Made by a program: the position numbers and the translations under genes. This document shows, one piece after another, positions 7,152-13,053 of a DNA stretch of 17,808 bases. Under the pieces are notes generated by a model that ran no database searches, had not been told where the DNA came from, and saw only the letters and a program-made list of their open reading frames with translations. The stretch is from CAG-390 sp964384555 (GTDB lineage Bacteria; Bacillota; Clostridia; Oscillospirales; CAG-272): assembly GCA_964384555.1 (NCBI GenBank), contig CAYLLA010000034.1, forward strand, positions 1 through 17,808, read 5' to 3'. The stretch's first letter is position 1. The number at the start of each line of letters is the position of its first letter.

Positions 7152-8228
7152 TTACATCTCGTCCTCAAACTTTACTATCCTGCCAAGACGGTCGGATTCA
7201 AATGCGGCCTCGATGATCTTAAGGTCGCGGCGCATCTGGGCGTGGGTAACGAGCTGTGCCTCCTCGCCCTTGATGGCGCGTGTGAAGTTGCGATAAAAAT
7301 CATGCACATCGGATTCGGGGCGCTCAAGCCAGCTCTCGTCAACCGTTTTCTCATCGCGCGGGGCCATGGTCTTGGTCAGTCCCGCCGAGGTTACAACGGG
7401 CTTAACATCCGCCTCTGCCCACTCGCGGCAGGTAACGATCTTTGTGCGGTCGCGCCAATCGTTGACCTCCGCACTGCCGCGGCGGCCTGTCATGTAAAAG
7501 CGCGGCAGGCTGATAAAGTGAGATGTGCCCACCTCAATGCGTGCATCAAGCCCGCCCTCAAAGTAAAGGTCAAGCTTAAAGCCGTCGTCTACCTCGTCGT
7601 TGGTTATATGCTCAAGGCGGCAAAAGATGCTCTCTATCTTTCTGTCATAAACGATGCCAAGCATCTGGTCGATAAGGTGTATGCCCCAGTCATAAAGCAT
7701 GCCGCCGCCGTGCTCCTTTTTGCCTCTCCAGTCGCCGGGGATGCCGCGTGAGCCCTGATAGCGGGACTCCACTCCAAACACCTCGCCAAGCACGCCGGAG
7801 GCGTAGACCTGACGCATCATGAGATAATCTATATCCCAGCGGCGGTTTTGGTGAACGGTAAAGAGGCGGCCGGTCTCGCGGGATACCTCAAGCACCGAGT
7901 CAAGCTCCGCAAGGGTGATAGTTACCGGTTTTTCGCTGATAACGTGCTTGCCGGCACGCATGGCGCGAATGGCCAGCGGTGCGTGCAGCTCGTTGGGCAC
8001 GGCAATGGTGATAAATGCCACCTGCGGGTCGTCAAGCACCGCCTCAAAGGAGGGATATGCGTGAATGCCGCGCTCCTCGGCCAGTGCCGCGCGGGCGGGA
8101 TCTATATCATAAATACCGGTCAGATAGGCCACATCGCTCTCAAGCAGATGGCGTGTGTGCCAGCCGCCCATTCCGCCGTAGCCGATAACGGCACAGCCAA
8201 GCTTTGTTTGCATATTGTTCTCGCTCAT
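7152..8228 (-). CDS. Gfo/Idh/MocA family oxidoreductase
   Basis: A 358-aa NAD(P)-dependent sugar or polyol dehydrogenase-like protein. The N-terminal Rossmann domain has GYGGMG (16-21) and ends in the family motif EKP (99-101), whose Lys is usually catalytic. The C-terminal alpha/beta domain carries GGGMLYDWGIHLID (174-187), with D180 and H184 as the expected catalytic pair. Family members oxidise or reduce inositols, glucose-type sugars, UDP-sugars or glycosides; the exact substrate is not readable. A longer in-frame extension to 8417 is rejected: AAAGGAA (8237-8243) lies 8 nt before the ATG at 8228, and the promoter at 8286-8314 falls inside the extension. It converges on the isomerase/FAD oxidoreductase pair, a hint of a related sugar pathway under separate control. 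Confidence 0.92.
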   Translation of the reverse strand: MSENNMQTKLGCAVIGYGGMGGWHTRHLLESDVAYLTGIYDIDPARAALAEERGIHAYPSFEAVLDDPQVAFITIAVPNELHAPLAIRAMRAGKHVISEKPVTITLAELDSVLEVSRETGRLFTVHQNRRWDIDYLMMRQVYASGVLGEVFGVESRYQGSRGIPGDWRGKKEHGGGMLYDWGIHLIDQMLGIVYDRKIESIFCRLEHITNDEVDDGFKLDLYFEGGLDARIEVGTSHFISLPRFYMTGRRGSAEVNDWRDRTKIVTCREWAEADVKPVVTSAGLTKTMAPRDEKTVDESWLERPESDVHDFYRNFTRAIKGEEAQLVTHAQMRRDLKIIEAAFESDRLGRIVKFEDEM

Positions 8229-8236
8229 TATATCAG

Positions 8237-8243
8237 TTCCTTT
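8237..8243 (-). promoter_or_regulatory. Ribosome binding site fixing the start at 8228
   Basis: On the - strand this reads AAAGGAA, 8 nt before the ATG at 8226-8228. It decides the start of the Gfo/Idh/MocA gene. Confidence 0.75.
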
Positions 8244-8247
8244 CGAT

Positions 8248-8263
8248 CGGGAGCGCACTCCCG
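8248..8263 (-). promoter_or_regulatory. 5' UTR hairpin or operator before the Gfo/Idh/MocA gene
   Basis: CGGGAG (8248-8253) and CTCCCG (8258-8263) form a 6-bp inverted repeat around CGCA. It lies between the expected transcription start near 8279 and the ribosome site at 8237-8243. The position suits either a repressor operator or a translation-affecting RNA hairpin. No cognate regulator is adjacent. Confidence 0.4.
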
Positions 8264-8285
8264 GTGTGTCTTTTTTACTAAGTAC

Positions 8286-8314
8286 ATTATAAGACAATTT
8301 ATGCTGAATTTCAA
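8286..8314 (-). promoter_or_regulatory. Sigma-A promoter of the Gfo/Idh/MocA gene
   Basis: Read on the - strand: TTGAAA (8314-8309), a 17-nt spacer, then TATAAT (8291-8286). Its location downstream of a terminator (8365-8407) makes the dehydrogenase gene an independent unit. Confidence 0.82.
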
Positions 8315-8364
8315 GACAAAATTGGTCTTTTTGGGGACAAAAATTGCTGTGAGGTAAAAACGGT

Positions 8365-8407
8365 AAAAAAATTGCCCTCCAACGGAGACAACAGCGCCGT
8401 TGGAGGG
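8365..8407 (-). terminator. Intrinsic terminator of the PQ-loop-like gene
   Basis: On the - strand an 11-bp stem forms between 8397-8407 (CCCTCCAACGG in - strand sense) and 8375-8385 (CCGTTGGAGGG). A T-run (A-tract 8365-8371 on the + strand) follows. It begins 7 nt after the stop codon of the gene at 8414-8743. Confidence 0.9.
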
Positions 8408-8413
8408 GGAAAA

Positions 8414-8743
8414 TCACTTTTTCTCGTTTTCGGCTGCCGCACGGCGATCGAGCGCACGGTTGCGGAAGTAGATGGCGATACCGGCCGAGACCATGATGAT
8501 GTTAAGGAAGTAGAAGAACATAACATACCATTTAACGGTTACGTACCAAGGATCGGGCCTAAGCGATATAAGCACGAACTTGCCTATCAGGGCAAATATG
8601 TAGCCGATCCAAATGAGTGAGTAAAAGGGCAGGCTGATGCCGCGGGCTGTGCGAGCCTTCCAGGCCTTTGTGATGTTGATAGGCCAGGATATGCCAAAGC
8701 ATAAGACCATCAGCGCTTCCATGATACTGGGAATTGATTCCAT
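8414..8743 (-). CDS. Small membrane protein, PQ-loop/SemiSWEET-like
   Basis: A 109-aa protein with three hydrophobic segments (about 5-22, 38-61 and 70-93) and a highly charged C-terminal tail (95-109). Residues 17-38 (ISWPINITKAW, then KARTARGISL) resemble the PQ-loop pattern of SWEET/SemiSWEET and related small carriers: a proline turn in the first helix, then a basic loop and a GISL-type start to the second. The canonical PQ pair itself is not present (WPIN). SemiSWEETs are about 90 aa and dimerise to move sugars, but other PQ-loop proteins have other or unknown roles, so transport is inference. GGAGA (8751-8755) precedes the ATG at 8743. The gene has its own strong promoter and terminator, so it is a monocistronic unit. 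Confidence 0.65.
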   Translation of the reverse strand: MESIPSIMEALMVLCFGISWPINITKAWKARTARGISLPFYSLIWIGYIFALIGKFVLISLRPDPWYVTVKWYVMFFYFLNIIMVSAGIAIYFRNRALDRRAAAENEKK

Positions 8744-8775
8744 AATATTGTCTCCAATCTTTATATTATGCAGAT

Positions 8776-8804
8776 ATTATACCACCTAAGCGGCAAAAAG
8801 TCAA
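8776..8804 (-). promoter_or_regulatory. Sigma-A promoter of the PQ-loop-like gene
   Basis: On the - strand: TTGACT (8804-8799), a 17-nt spacer, then TATAAT (8781-8776), with TG one base before the -10 hexamer (extended -10). Transcription should start near 8769, giving a leader of about 25 nt. Confidence 0.87.
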
Positions 8805-8860
8805 TCCATTTGCCGATAGTTGTCGTAAAAAGAGAGCGGCGGGCGAGACGCGAGGGAGGT

Positions 8861-8899
8861 TTCGCGCTTCGCGCGGATCATATGCAGCGCGTTGCGCCG
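8861..8899. repeat. Two-unit hairpin array (GATNRYATRCA-linked family)
   Basis: CGCGC-TTC-GCGCG (8863-8875) and GCGC-GTT-GCGC (8887-8897) are joined by GATCATATGCA. Linker, stem size and 3-nt loops match the four-unit array at 12821-12911. The stem sequences differ but remain paired. Confidence 0.65.
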
Positions 8900-8903
8900 A
8901 TTG

Positions 8904-8939
8904 CGGAAGAAATCCGTAGGGCGGATCTCAAATTGAATA
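8904..8939. repeat. Conserved 3' module of the hairpin-array element, copy 1
   Basis: ATCCG (8912-8916) pairs with CGGAT (8922-8926) around TAGGG, and TCAAATTGAATA follows (8928-8939). The same order, hairpin then TCAAATTGAATA, occurs at 12912-12949 with a different but still paired stem. Confidence 0.6.
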
Positions 8940-8960
8940 AATTTGTTCTGTCTTTTTCGC

Positions 8961-9020
8961 CGTCGAGGCGACCGCAGGTCTCCCCGACGGGGGAAATACA
9001 TTTGATCTGTATTTCCCCCG
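8961..9020. repeat. Tandem strong hairpins after the SDR gene
   Basis: CGTCG (8961-8965) and CGACG (8985-8989) bracket an inner GACC-GCA-GGTC hairpin (8970-8980). Next to it, sharing its last bases, is a 13-bp hairpin, 8988-9000 with 9008-9020 (GGGGGAAATACA and its complement) around a 7-nt loop. On the - strand the latter lies about 12 nt past the SDR stop codon, but no U-run follows. It may mark the operon's 3' end or belong to the repeat element beside it. Confidence 0.5.
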
Positions 9021-9032
9021 CGAATCTACTCA

Positions 9033-9818
9033 TCAAAACTTTTGCTGGCGGCACCAGATCTTCATTACGAGCTTATGCGGCAAAAGCTTTGTCAGCAGCA
9101 CCTGACCGCGTATTGCCGCGCCGCAGATAGAAACATCCCGCCCCTTTTTCATATCCTGCAGGGCGCGTGCCACTACCTGCTCGGCGGTGTAAAAGCGGTT
9201 GTAATAGGTGATGGTATCGTCACGCACCGCCGTGTTAAAGAACTCGGTGCGCACCCAGCCCGGGCAGACCGCCATGGCGCGTATGCCGCGTCCACGGGTC
9301 TTAAGCTCCACATTCAGGGCGCGGGTAAAGCTTAAAACAAAGGCTTTGGAGGCTCCGTAGACCCCAATATACGGCACGGGCTGAAACGCCGAGAGAGAGC
9401 CAAGCTCATATATCTCTCCGCCCGCCTGCATGTGGGGCAGGGTGTAGTAGGTCATGGCCGCAAGCGAGCGCGAGTTTAGATCTATCATGCCAAGCTGTTC
9501 CTCAAGCCCCATATCCTCAAACGCGCCAAACTTGCCGTATCCCGCCGCGTTTACTATCACGCGCACGTCCGCCCCGGCGGCGGCAAGCTCGTCGGCATAG
9601 GCACGCGTGCCGCTGTCGGCGGCAAGATCAAGCGCCAGTATCCTTGCGGGGACGGGCAGCTCCGCCGCAAGCTCCTCAAGCCTTTCGCGGCGGCGGGCTA
9701 TAAGCCAGATCTCGTCAAGCTCGCCGCGCTTTCCCTCGGCTATCCTTTTTGCAAATTCGCGACCCATACCGGAGGATGCCCCGGTGATCACCGCGATCTT
9801 TTTCTTTATATCTGCCAT
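9033..9818 (-). CDS. SDR family NAD(P)-dependent oxidoreductase
   Basis: A 261-aa classical short-chain dehydrogenase/reductase. TGASSGMG (12-19) is the nucleotide-binding motif, NAAGYG (90-95) stabilises the central sheet, N115 is the structural Asn, and the catalytic triad is S141, Y154 and K158 (YGASK). The two basic residues after the second strand (ARRRE, 41-45) suggest NADP(H) preference. Relatives include ketone and acyl-chain reductases; substrate unknown. The ATG is 2 nt beyond the stop of the phosphofructokinase gene, and its GAGG ribosome site lies inside that gene (9827-9831), so translation is coupled. It is the last gene of the - strand run from 12805. The C-terminal tail is basic and somewhat hydrophobic (240-261). 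Confidence 0.92.
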   Translation of the reverse strand: MADIKKKIAVITGASSGMGREFAKRIAEGKRGELDEIWLIARRRERLEELAAELPVPARILALDLAADSGTRAYADELAAAGADVRVIVNAAGYGKFGAFEDMGLEEQLGMIDLNSRSLAAMTYYTLPHMQAGGEIYELGSLSAFQPVPYIGVYGASKAFVLSFTRALNVELKTRGRGIRAMAVCPGWVRTEFFNTAVRDDTITYYNRFYTAEQVVARALQDMKKGRDVSICGAAIRGQVLLTKLLPHKLVMKIWCRQQKF

Positions 9819-9820
9819 TT

Positions 9821-11089
9821 TTATGACCTCGTTTGCTTTTCGTCAGGTTTTAAAAGAACTATCTGATCCGGTATGCCGCGGGTGTAGTGCGGGTAGGCCT
9901 CGCCTGCGATCAAGGGCAGCAGATATTCGCAACAGCTGTCGCTCACATCGTCGCCTGCCTCGTTTATAAACTCGTCCGGCACGCTCTTGATCTTGTTTGC
10001 GATCTCGGCAACATCCGAGTGGGATATCCTAAAGCCGTAGCCGTCGGCACTCTCCTCGCGCAGGATGGTCATCATCTCACAGCTCACGCCGTCGCGTGCG
10101 GCACGCACCGCCTCGCGACCCACGCAGACCGACTCACAAAGATCCTGTGCCGATGCTATGTGCGCGGCACAGCGCTGGGGGAGGTTAAGCTCTATCGAGC
10201 GCACCTTACAGCCAAGCTCGGCACGCACTGCAAGCTCAAGCGCCTTGCCTGTGCCGGAGAGCTGTTTATGGCCAAAAACGTCTGTTGTGCCAACGTCCAC
10301 GCCCTCGCAAACATATCTGCCATCGGCAAAGCGAATGCCCTCGGATACGGCAACCACCACGGCGGGGTGGATGGCAAGTCTCTCGCGCAGGCGAGCATAG
10401 AAGGCCTCAAGATCGAATGCACGCTCCGGCAGATAGATAAGATCCGGCGCAGAGCCGCCCGCGGCGCGGCCGATGGCGGCGGCGGCAGTCAGCCAGCCGG
10501 CATCACGTCCCATTATCTCAACTATCGTCACGGCGGGGACGGTGTAGACAGAGCAATCGCGAATTATCTCCTGCATGGTGACGGCAATGTACTTTGCCGC
10601 CGAGCCGAAGCCGGGGGTGTGATCGGTGCCTACCAGGTCGTTATCTATCGTTTTCGGCACGCCGATCACGCGCATCTCGTAGTCGTGCGAGCGCGTGTAG
10701 GCGGAAAGCTTAGCGGCGGTGTCCATCGAGTCGTTGCCGCCGATATAGAAAAAGTAGCGAATGTCGTATTTTTTGAATATTCCAAGCAGTTTTTCGTAAA
10801 GTGCGGGGTCATCCTCATGCCGCGGCAGTTTTTTGCGGCAGGAGCCGAGCGCGGCGGCGGGGGTGTGCTCAAGCAGCTCAAGCTGATCCTCGCTTGCAAA
10901 ACGCTCGCCAAGGTCTATCAGCTGTTCGGAGAGGAGTCCCTCAATGCCGTGGCGCATGCCGTATATCTTTTTGGCCGTTCCGGCGGCAATAGCCTCAAGC
11001 CCGCCGCGTATCACGCCGGAGAGCGTTGCGTTTATCGCGGCTGTCGGACCGCCGGATTGACCCACTACTATGTTTCCGTGAAGTTCCAT
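9821..11089 (-). CDS. 6-phosphofructokinase, pyrophosphate-type signature
   Basis: A 422-aa PfkA-superfamily enzyme converting fructose 6-phosphate to fructose 1,6-bisphosphate. The phosphate-donor loop reads GGNDS (117-121) rather than the ATP-type GGDGS, and the next motif is PKTIDND (145-151) with Lys where ATP enzymes have Gly. Both changes are established markers of pyrophosphate-dependent PFKs. MGRDAGW (193-199) and YLPE (219-222) are conserved substrate-site motifs; Asp replaces the more usual His in MGRHAGW. The length exceeds the ~320 aa bacterial ATP-PFK and fits the PPi-type group. No good ribosome site lies immediately before the ATG at 11089 (nearest AAAGG is 17 nt away), so the start is less certain. 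Gap to the upstream DUF4091 gene is 60 nt without a clear promoter. PPi use would make glycolysis reversible at this step. Confidence 0.9.
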   Translation of the reverse strand: MELHGNIVVGQSGGPTAAINATLSGVIRGGLEAIAAGTAKKIYGMRHGIEGLLSEQLIDLGERFASEDQLELLEHTPAAALGSCRKKLPRHEDDPALYEKLLGIFKKYDIRYFFYIGGNDSMDTAAKLSAYTRSHDYEMRVIGVPKTIDNDLVGTDHTPGFGSAAKYIAVTMQEIIRDCSVYTVPAVTIVEIMGRDAGWLTAAAAIGRAAGGSAPDLIYLPERAFDLEAFYARLRERLAIHPAVVVAVSEGIRFADGRYVCEGVDVGTTDVFGHKQLSGTGKALELAVRAELGCKVRSIELNLPQRCAAHIASAQDLCESVCVGREAVRAARDGVSCEMMTILREESADGYGFRISHSDVAEIANKIKSVPDEFINEAGDDVSDSCCEYLLPLIAGEAYPHYTRGIPDQIVLLKPDEKQTRS

Positions 11090-11131
11090 GTCTATAATAC
11101 CAAAAACCTTTCAATTTAAATATGTGAATGA

Positions 11132-11164
11132 GCGGAGCCGAATATTCGATCAAATATTCTCCGC
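11132..11164 (-). other. Hairpin overlapping the stop codon of the DUF4091 gene
   Basis: GCGGA (11132-11136) pairs with TCCGC (11160-11164), and GAATATT (11140-11146) pairs with AATATTC (11153-11159), with a three-base bulge. The loop holds the TGA stop (11150-11152 on the - strand). No U-run follows, so this looks like an mRNA-processing or stability structure inside an operon rather than a terminator. Confidence 0.45.
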
Positions 11165-12805
11165 GATCATGCTGTTTATGCTCTCGCGTATGGCAAGCAT
11201 CGTCTCGGTATCGCACACACAGCGGGAGAATACCACCTCGCCGGCCAGCGCTTCAATTGCGGCAAGCACGCGCTCGCGTCCTACCAGCCTCTCGGCAAGT
11301 TTTGCGGCGCGCAGGTCGTCTATTGCCTCGCGGAACTCAACTATCCGCATCGATTCAAGCGCCGTGCCGTCCCGCGCGGGATAGACAGAGTATGCGTCCC
11401 CGGACGGCACAAAATAGTTGCCGGTGGAGTCAAGATAGGGATCGATGGGGTCATACGAGCCTTGATTGTTGTAAAAATTGTAGCCCCACTGCAAAAATCC
11501 GAAGATGTCGTACTTGTAGAACTGCATGCCGATAAATCGCGTGCGTGCGCCGGGCATTGCCAAAAAGCGATTGCTCACGCCAAGGCACTGGCCACAGCAA
11601 TAGTATGTCCAAAGCGGGCGCACTCCGCCCTCAATAAACGGCTCTATCTTGTTTGAGCAGGGGATGGGAGTTGTCACCGCGCCGGTCTTGTAAAATTCGT
11701 AATCCGACAGGGCATCCATTATGGGATAGTCGCAAAGCAGGTCGGCGATCGTTTCTTTGGCGCTGAGGTACTGCTCAAGATTCTCGGCGTGCGGCTCATC
11801 GGATATATGGAAGTAACAGCGTGTGTCGTCCCCGCGCCGCTTCATGTGCTCGATAAAGGCCGCAAGAAACGCGCGAATAAAGGCCGTGTACTCGGCGGAG
11901 GTGGCATCCGTCTCCCAACCAAACAGGCGGAACAGGCGGCCGTCCTCCCCCTCTGCCATGATCTTTGGCGCGTGGAGCGCACCCCACTGGGTAAACAGGT
12001 GGGATATCTCAAAATATTCAACGCCGCAGCGGTCGCACATGTCTATCCAGCGGTCAAGGCGGGAAAAACCAAACTCATATCCGCCGCCCGGCAGGCATTT
12101 AACGTCTGTAAGCTGAACGGTGGGGCGCTCGCCGCCCACGTGTGTGTCAAGCGGGGGAGTGAACACCGGGGTCAGCAGCATGTTGATGCCGTTTTTGACC
12201 GCCGTGCGGACAAAATTCTCAATTATCTCCCAGTGCCGCTCGGAGAATATCGGTACGTGATAATAATCAGCCAGGCAATCACAGTGGAACCACTGGGTAA
12301 AGCGCAGCTCATTTTGGGGCAGGTCGGCGCCTATCACCTTTACCGAAAGATTTGCGCGCTCTGTGTGTGCGCCGTCGCAAAGGCGCAGTGTCAGGGTGTA
12401 GTTGCCGCCCGGCAGCTCGCCGCGCGGGTCGATATCCACCCATACCGAGTGAAGCTGACCCGGCACGCAGGGGGCGCTCCCATCCATCTGCATCGGCGCC
12501 AAAAGATCCGGGTAAAGACCCGGTGTCGTGCGCAGGTAGCCCTCGTCGATCCGCCCGGGGTAGGCGGGCATTGCCGAGGGGACAGACTCAAGCATCCGCA
12601 GGGTCACAAAGGGGGCAAGTGCGCCCTCCGGCTTTATGCCCACAAAGCGGCGGTGCGGCGCGGCGGGGGAATCATCGGTTATGATCAGCTGAAGGGATAT
12701 GCGCTCGTTTTTAAGCATCGAGAGCGCGGAGAGGGTGGGGTGGTCGCTCGGCGATTGATCCAAAAAAGGCTTATCGAGCGAGGATATAAATTTGTATCTC
12801 AGCAT
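11150..12805 (-). CDS. DUF4091 / GH123-like protein, cytoplasmic
   Basis: A 551-aa protein. An N-terminal beta-rich region (to ~160) precedes a TIM-barrel-like part. HISDEP (333-338) gives D336-E337, matching the adjacent Asp-Glu pair that serves substrate-assisted catalysis in GH123 beta-N-acetylgalactosaminidases. The C-terminal part (WTYYCCG, RFIGMQFYKYDI, GFLQWGYNFY) is the typical DUF4091 signature. GH123 enzymes act on GalNAc-containing glycans, but DUF4091 proteins are broader and mostly untested. No signal peptide is present, so the substrate would be an imported oligosaccharide or glycoside. The ribosome site AAGGAGGT (12811-12818) is a full match, 5 nt from the ATG. It heads a run with the PFK and SDR genes. 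A four-unit hairpin repeat array directly precedes the ribosome site. Confidence 0.85.
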   Translation of the reverse strand: MLRYKFISSLDKPFLDQSPSDHPTLSALSMLKNERISLQLIITDDSPAAPHRRFVGIKPEGALAPFVTLRMLESVPSAMPAYPGRIDEGYLRTTPGLYPDLLAPMQMDGSAPCVPGQLHSVWVDIDPRGELPGGNYTLTLRLCDGAHTERANLSVKVIGADLPQNELRFTQWFHCDCLADYYHVPIFSERHWEIIENFVRTAVKNGINMLLTPVFTPPLDTHVGGERPTVQLTDVKCLPGGGYEFGFSRLDRWIDMCDRCGVEYFEISHLFTQWGALHAPKIMAEGEDGRLFRLFGWETDATSAEYTAFIRAFLAAFIEHMKRRGDDTRCYFHISDEPHAENLEQYLSAKETIADLLCDYPIMDALSDYEFYKTGAVTTPIPCSNKIEPFIEGGVRPLWTYYCCGQCLGVSNRFLAMPGARTRFIGMQFYKYDIFGFLQWGYNFYNNQGSYDPIDPYLDSTGNYFVPSGDAYSVYPARDGTALESMRIVEFREAIDDLRAAKLAERLVGRERVLAAIEALAGEVVFSRCVCDTETMLAIRESINSMIAENI

Positions 12806-12810
12806 GGGGG

Positions 12811-12818
12811 ACCTCCTT
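12811..12818 (-). promoter_or_regulatory. Full-consensus ribosome binding site of the DUF4091 gene
   Basis: On the - strand this reads AAGGAGGT, separated from the ATG at 12805 by five C residues. It is the strongest ribosome site in the window and sits directly beside the hairpin array. Confidence 0.85.
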
Positions 12819-12820
12819 GG

Positions 12821-12911
12821 TGCACTTTGTGCGCGGGATTATATACAAGCGCCTTTGGCGCGTGATTGCATACAGCACTTCGTGCTGATGATATACAGCG
12901 CTTCGTGCTGA
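12821..12911. repeat. Four-unit tandem hairpin array with covarying stems
   Basis: Four short hairpins: GCAC-TTT-GTGC (12822-12832), GCGCC-TTT-GGCGC (12849-12861), CAGCAC-TTC-GTGCTG (12873-12887) and CAGCGC-TTC-GTGCTG (12896-12910, one G-T pair). They are spaced about 23-27 nt apart and joined by linkers GATTATATACA, GATTGCATACA and GATGATATACA. Stems change in both arms so that pairing is kept. A two-unit relative lies at 8861-8899. Units are too short and irregular for CRISPR. Confidence 0.75.
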
Positions 12912-12949
12912 TCTCGGGAAAATTCGCGGGGGGAATTTCAAATTGAATA
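12912..12949. repeat. Conserved 3' module of the hairpin-array element, copy 2
   Basis: AAATTC (12920-12925) pairs with GAATTT (12933-12938) around a G-rich loop, and the motif TCAAATTGAATA ends at 12949. It aligns with 8904-8939, where the stem is ATCCG/CGGAT. Confidence 0.6.
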
Positions 12950-12956
12950 TTTTTTG

Positions 12957-12982
12957 TATTCGGGGCGGTGGATATCGCGATC
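12957..12982. repeat. Short dispersed repeat with ATATCGCGATC
   Basis: The block from GTATTCGGGGCGG to ATATCGCGATC resembles 17409-17435, where GTATGCAGGGCGT leads to the same ATATCGCGATC. Both copies are intergenic. Function unknown. Confidence 0.4.
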
Positions 12983-12988
12983 TTTGGA

Positions 12989-13010
12989 TTTCCGCCGCGC
13001 GGAGATCTTA
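12989..13010. repeat. TCCGC/GCGGA hairpin repeat, copy 3
   Basis: TCCGC-CGC-GCGGA (12991-13003) is identical on the + strand to 57-69, but the flanks are exchanged: GATCTTA lies on the right here, while its complement TAAGATC lies on the left in copy 1. Between this block and the end of the HAD gene at 13054 nothing else is recognised. Confidence 0.5.
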
Positions 13011-13053
13011 CTTGCTCGCATGTCTATCACTTCGCGAAGCGTTCTGTCTGTTC

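Noticed and set aside
5225..7168. 647-aa open frame on the - strand opposite the isomerase-like and FAD oxidoreductase genes
   Set aside because: It is antisense to two genes with clear family motifs, has a low-complexity His/Arg/Ala-rich composition and crosses the palindromic terminator. Long antisense frames are expected from the GC-rich codon use.
4949..8228. A complete C-glycoside or inositol catabolic operon
   Set aside because: The families fit, but the dehydrogenase is on the opposite strand with its own promoter, no transporter or kinase is present, and no residue pattern fixes a substrate. Left as a hypothesis.
8229..8417. N-terminal extension of the Gfo/Idh/MocA protein by 63 residues
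   Set aside because: The extension covers a terminator, a consensus promoter and a 5' UTR hairpin. The ATG at 8228 has its own ribosome site and gives the standard start of the family.
8988..9020. Standard intrinsic terminator for the SDR gene
   Set aside because: The 13-bp stem is strong, but on the - strand it is followed by a GC-rich sequence rather than a U-run, so I list it as a hairpin only.
9887..11119. 410-aa open frame on the + strand opposite the phosphofructokinase gene
   Set aside because: It is the complement of a strongly supported PFK frame, shows no family motif and has no ribosome site.
11789..12865. 358-aa open frame on the + strand opposite the DUF4091 gene
   Set aside because: Antisense to a gene with a full ribosome site and recognisable signature blocks; its frame also runs through the hairpin repeat array.
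12821..12911. CRISPR array
   Set aside because: Repeat units are about 25 bp in total with only a short conserved linker, no unique spacers of 30 bp or more and no cas genes.
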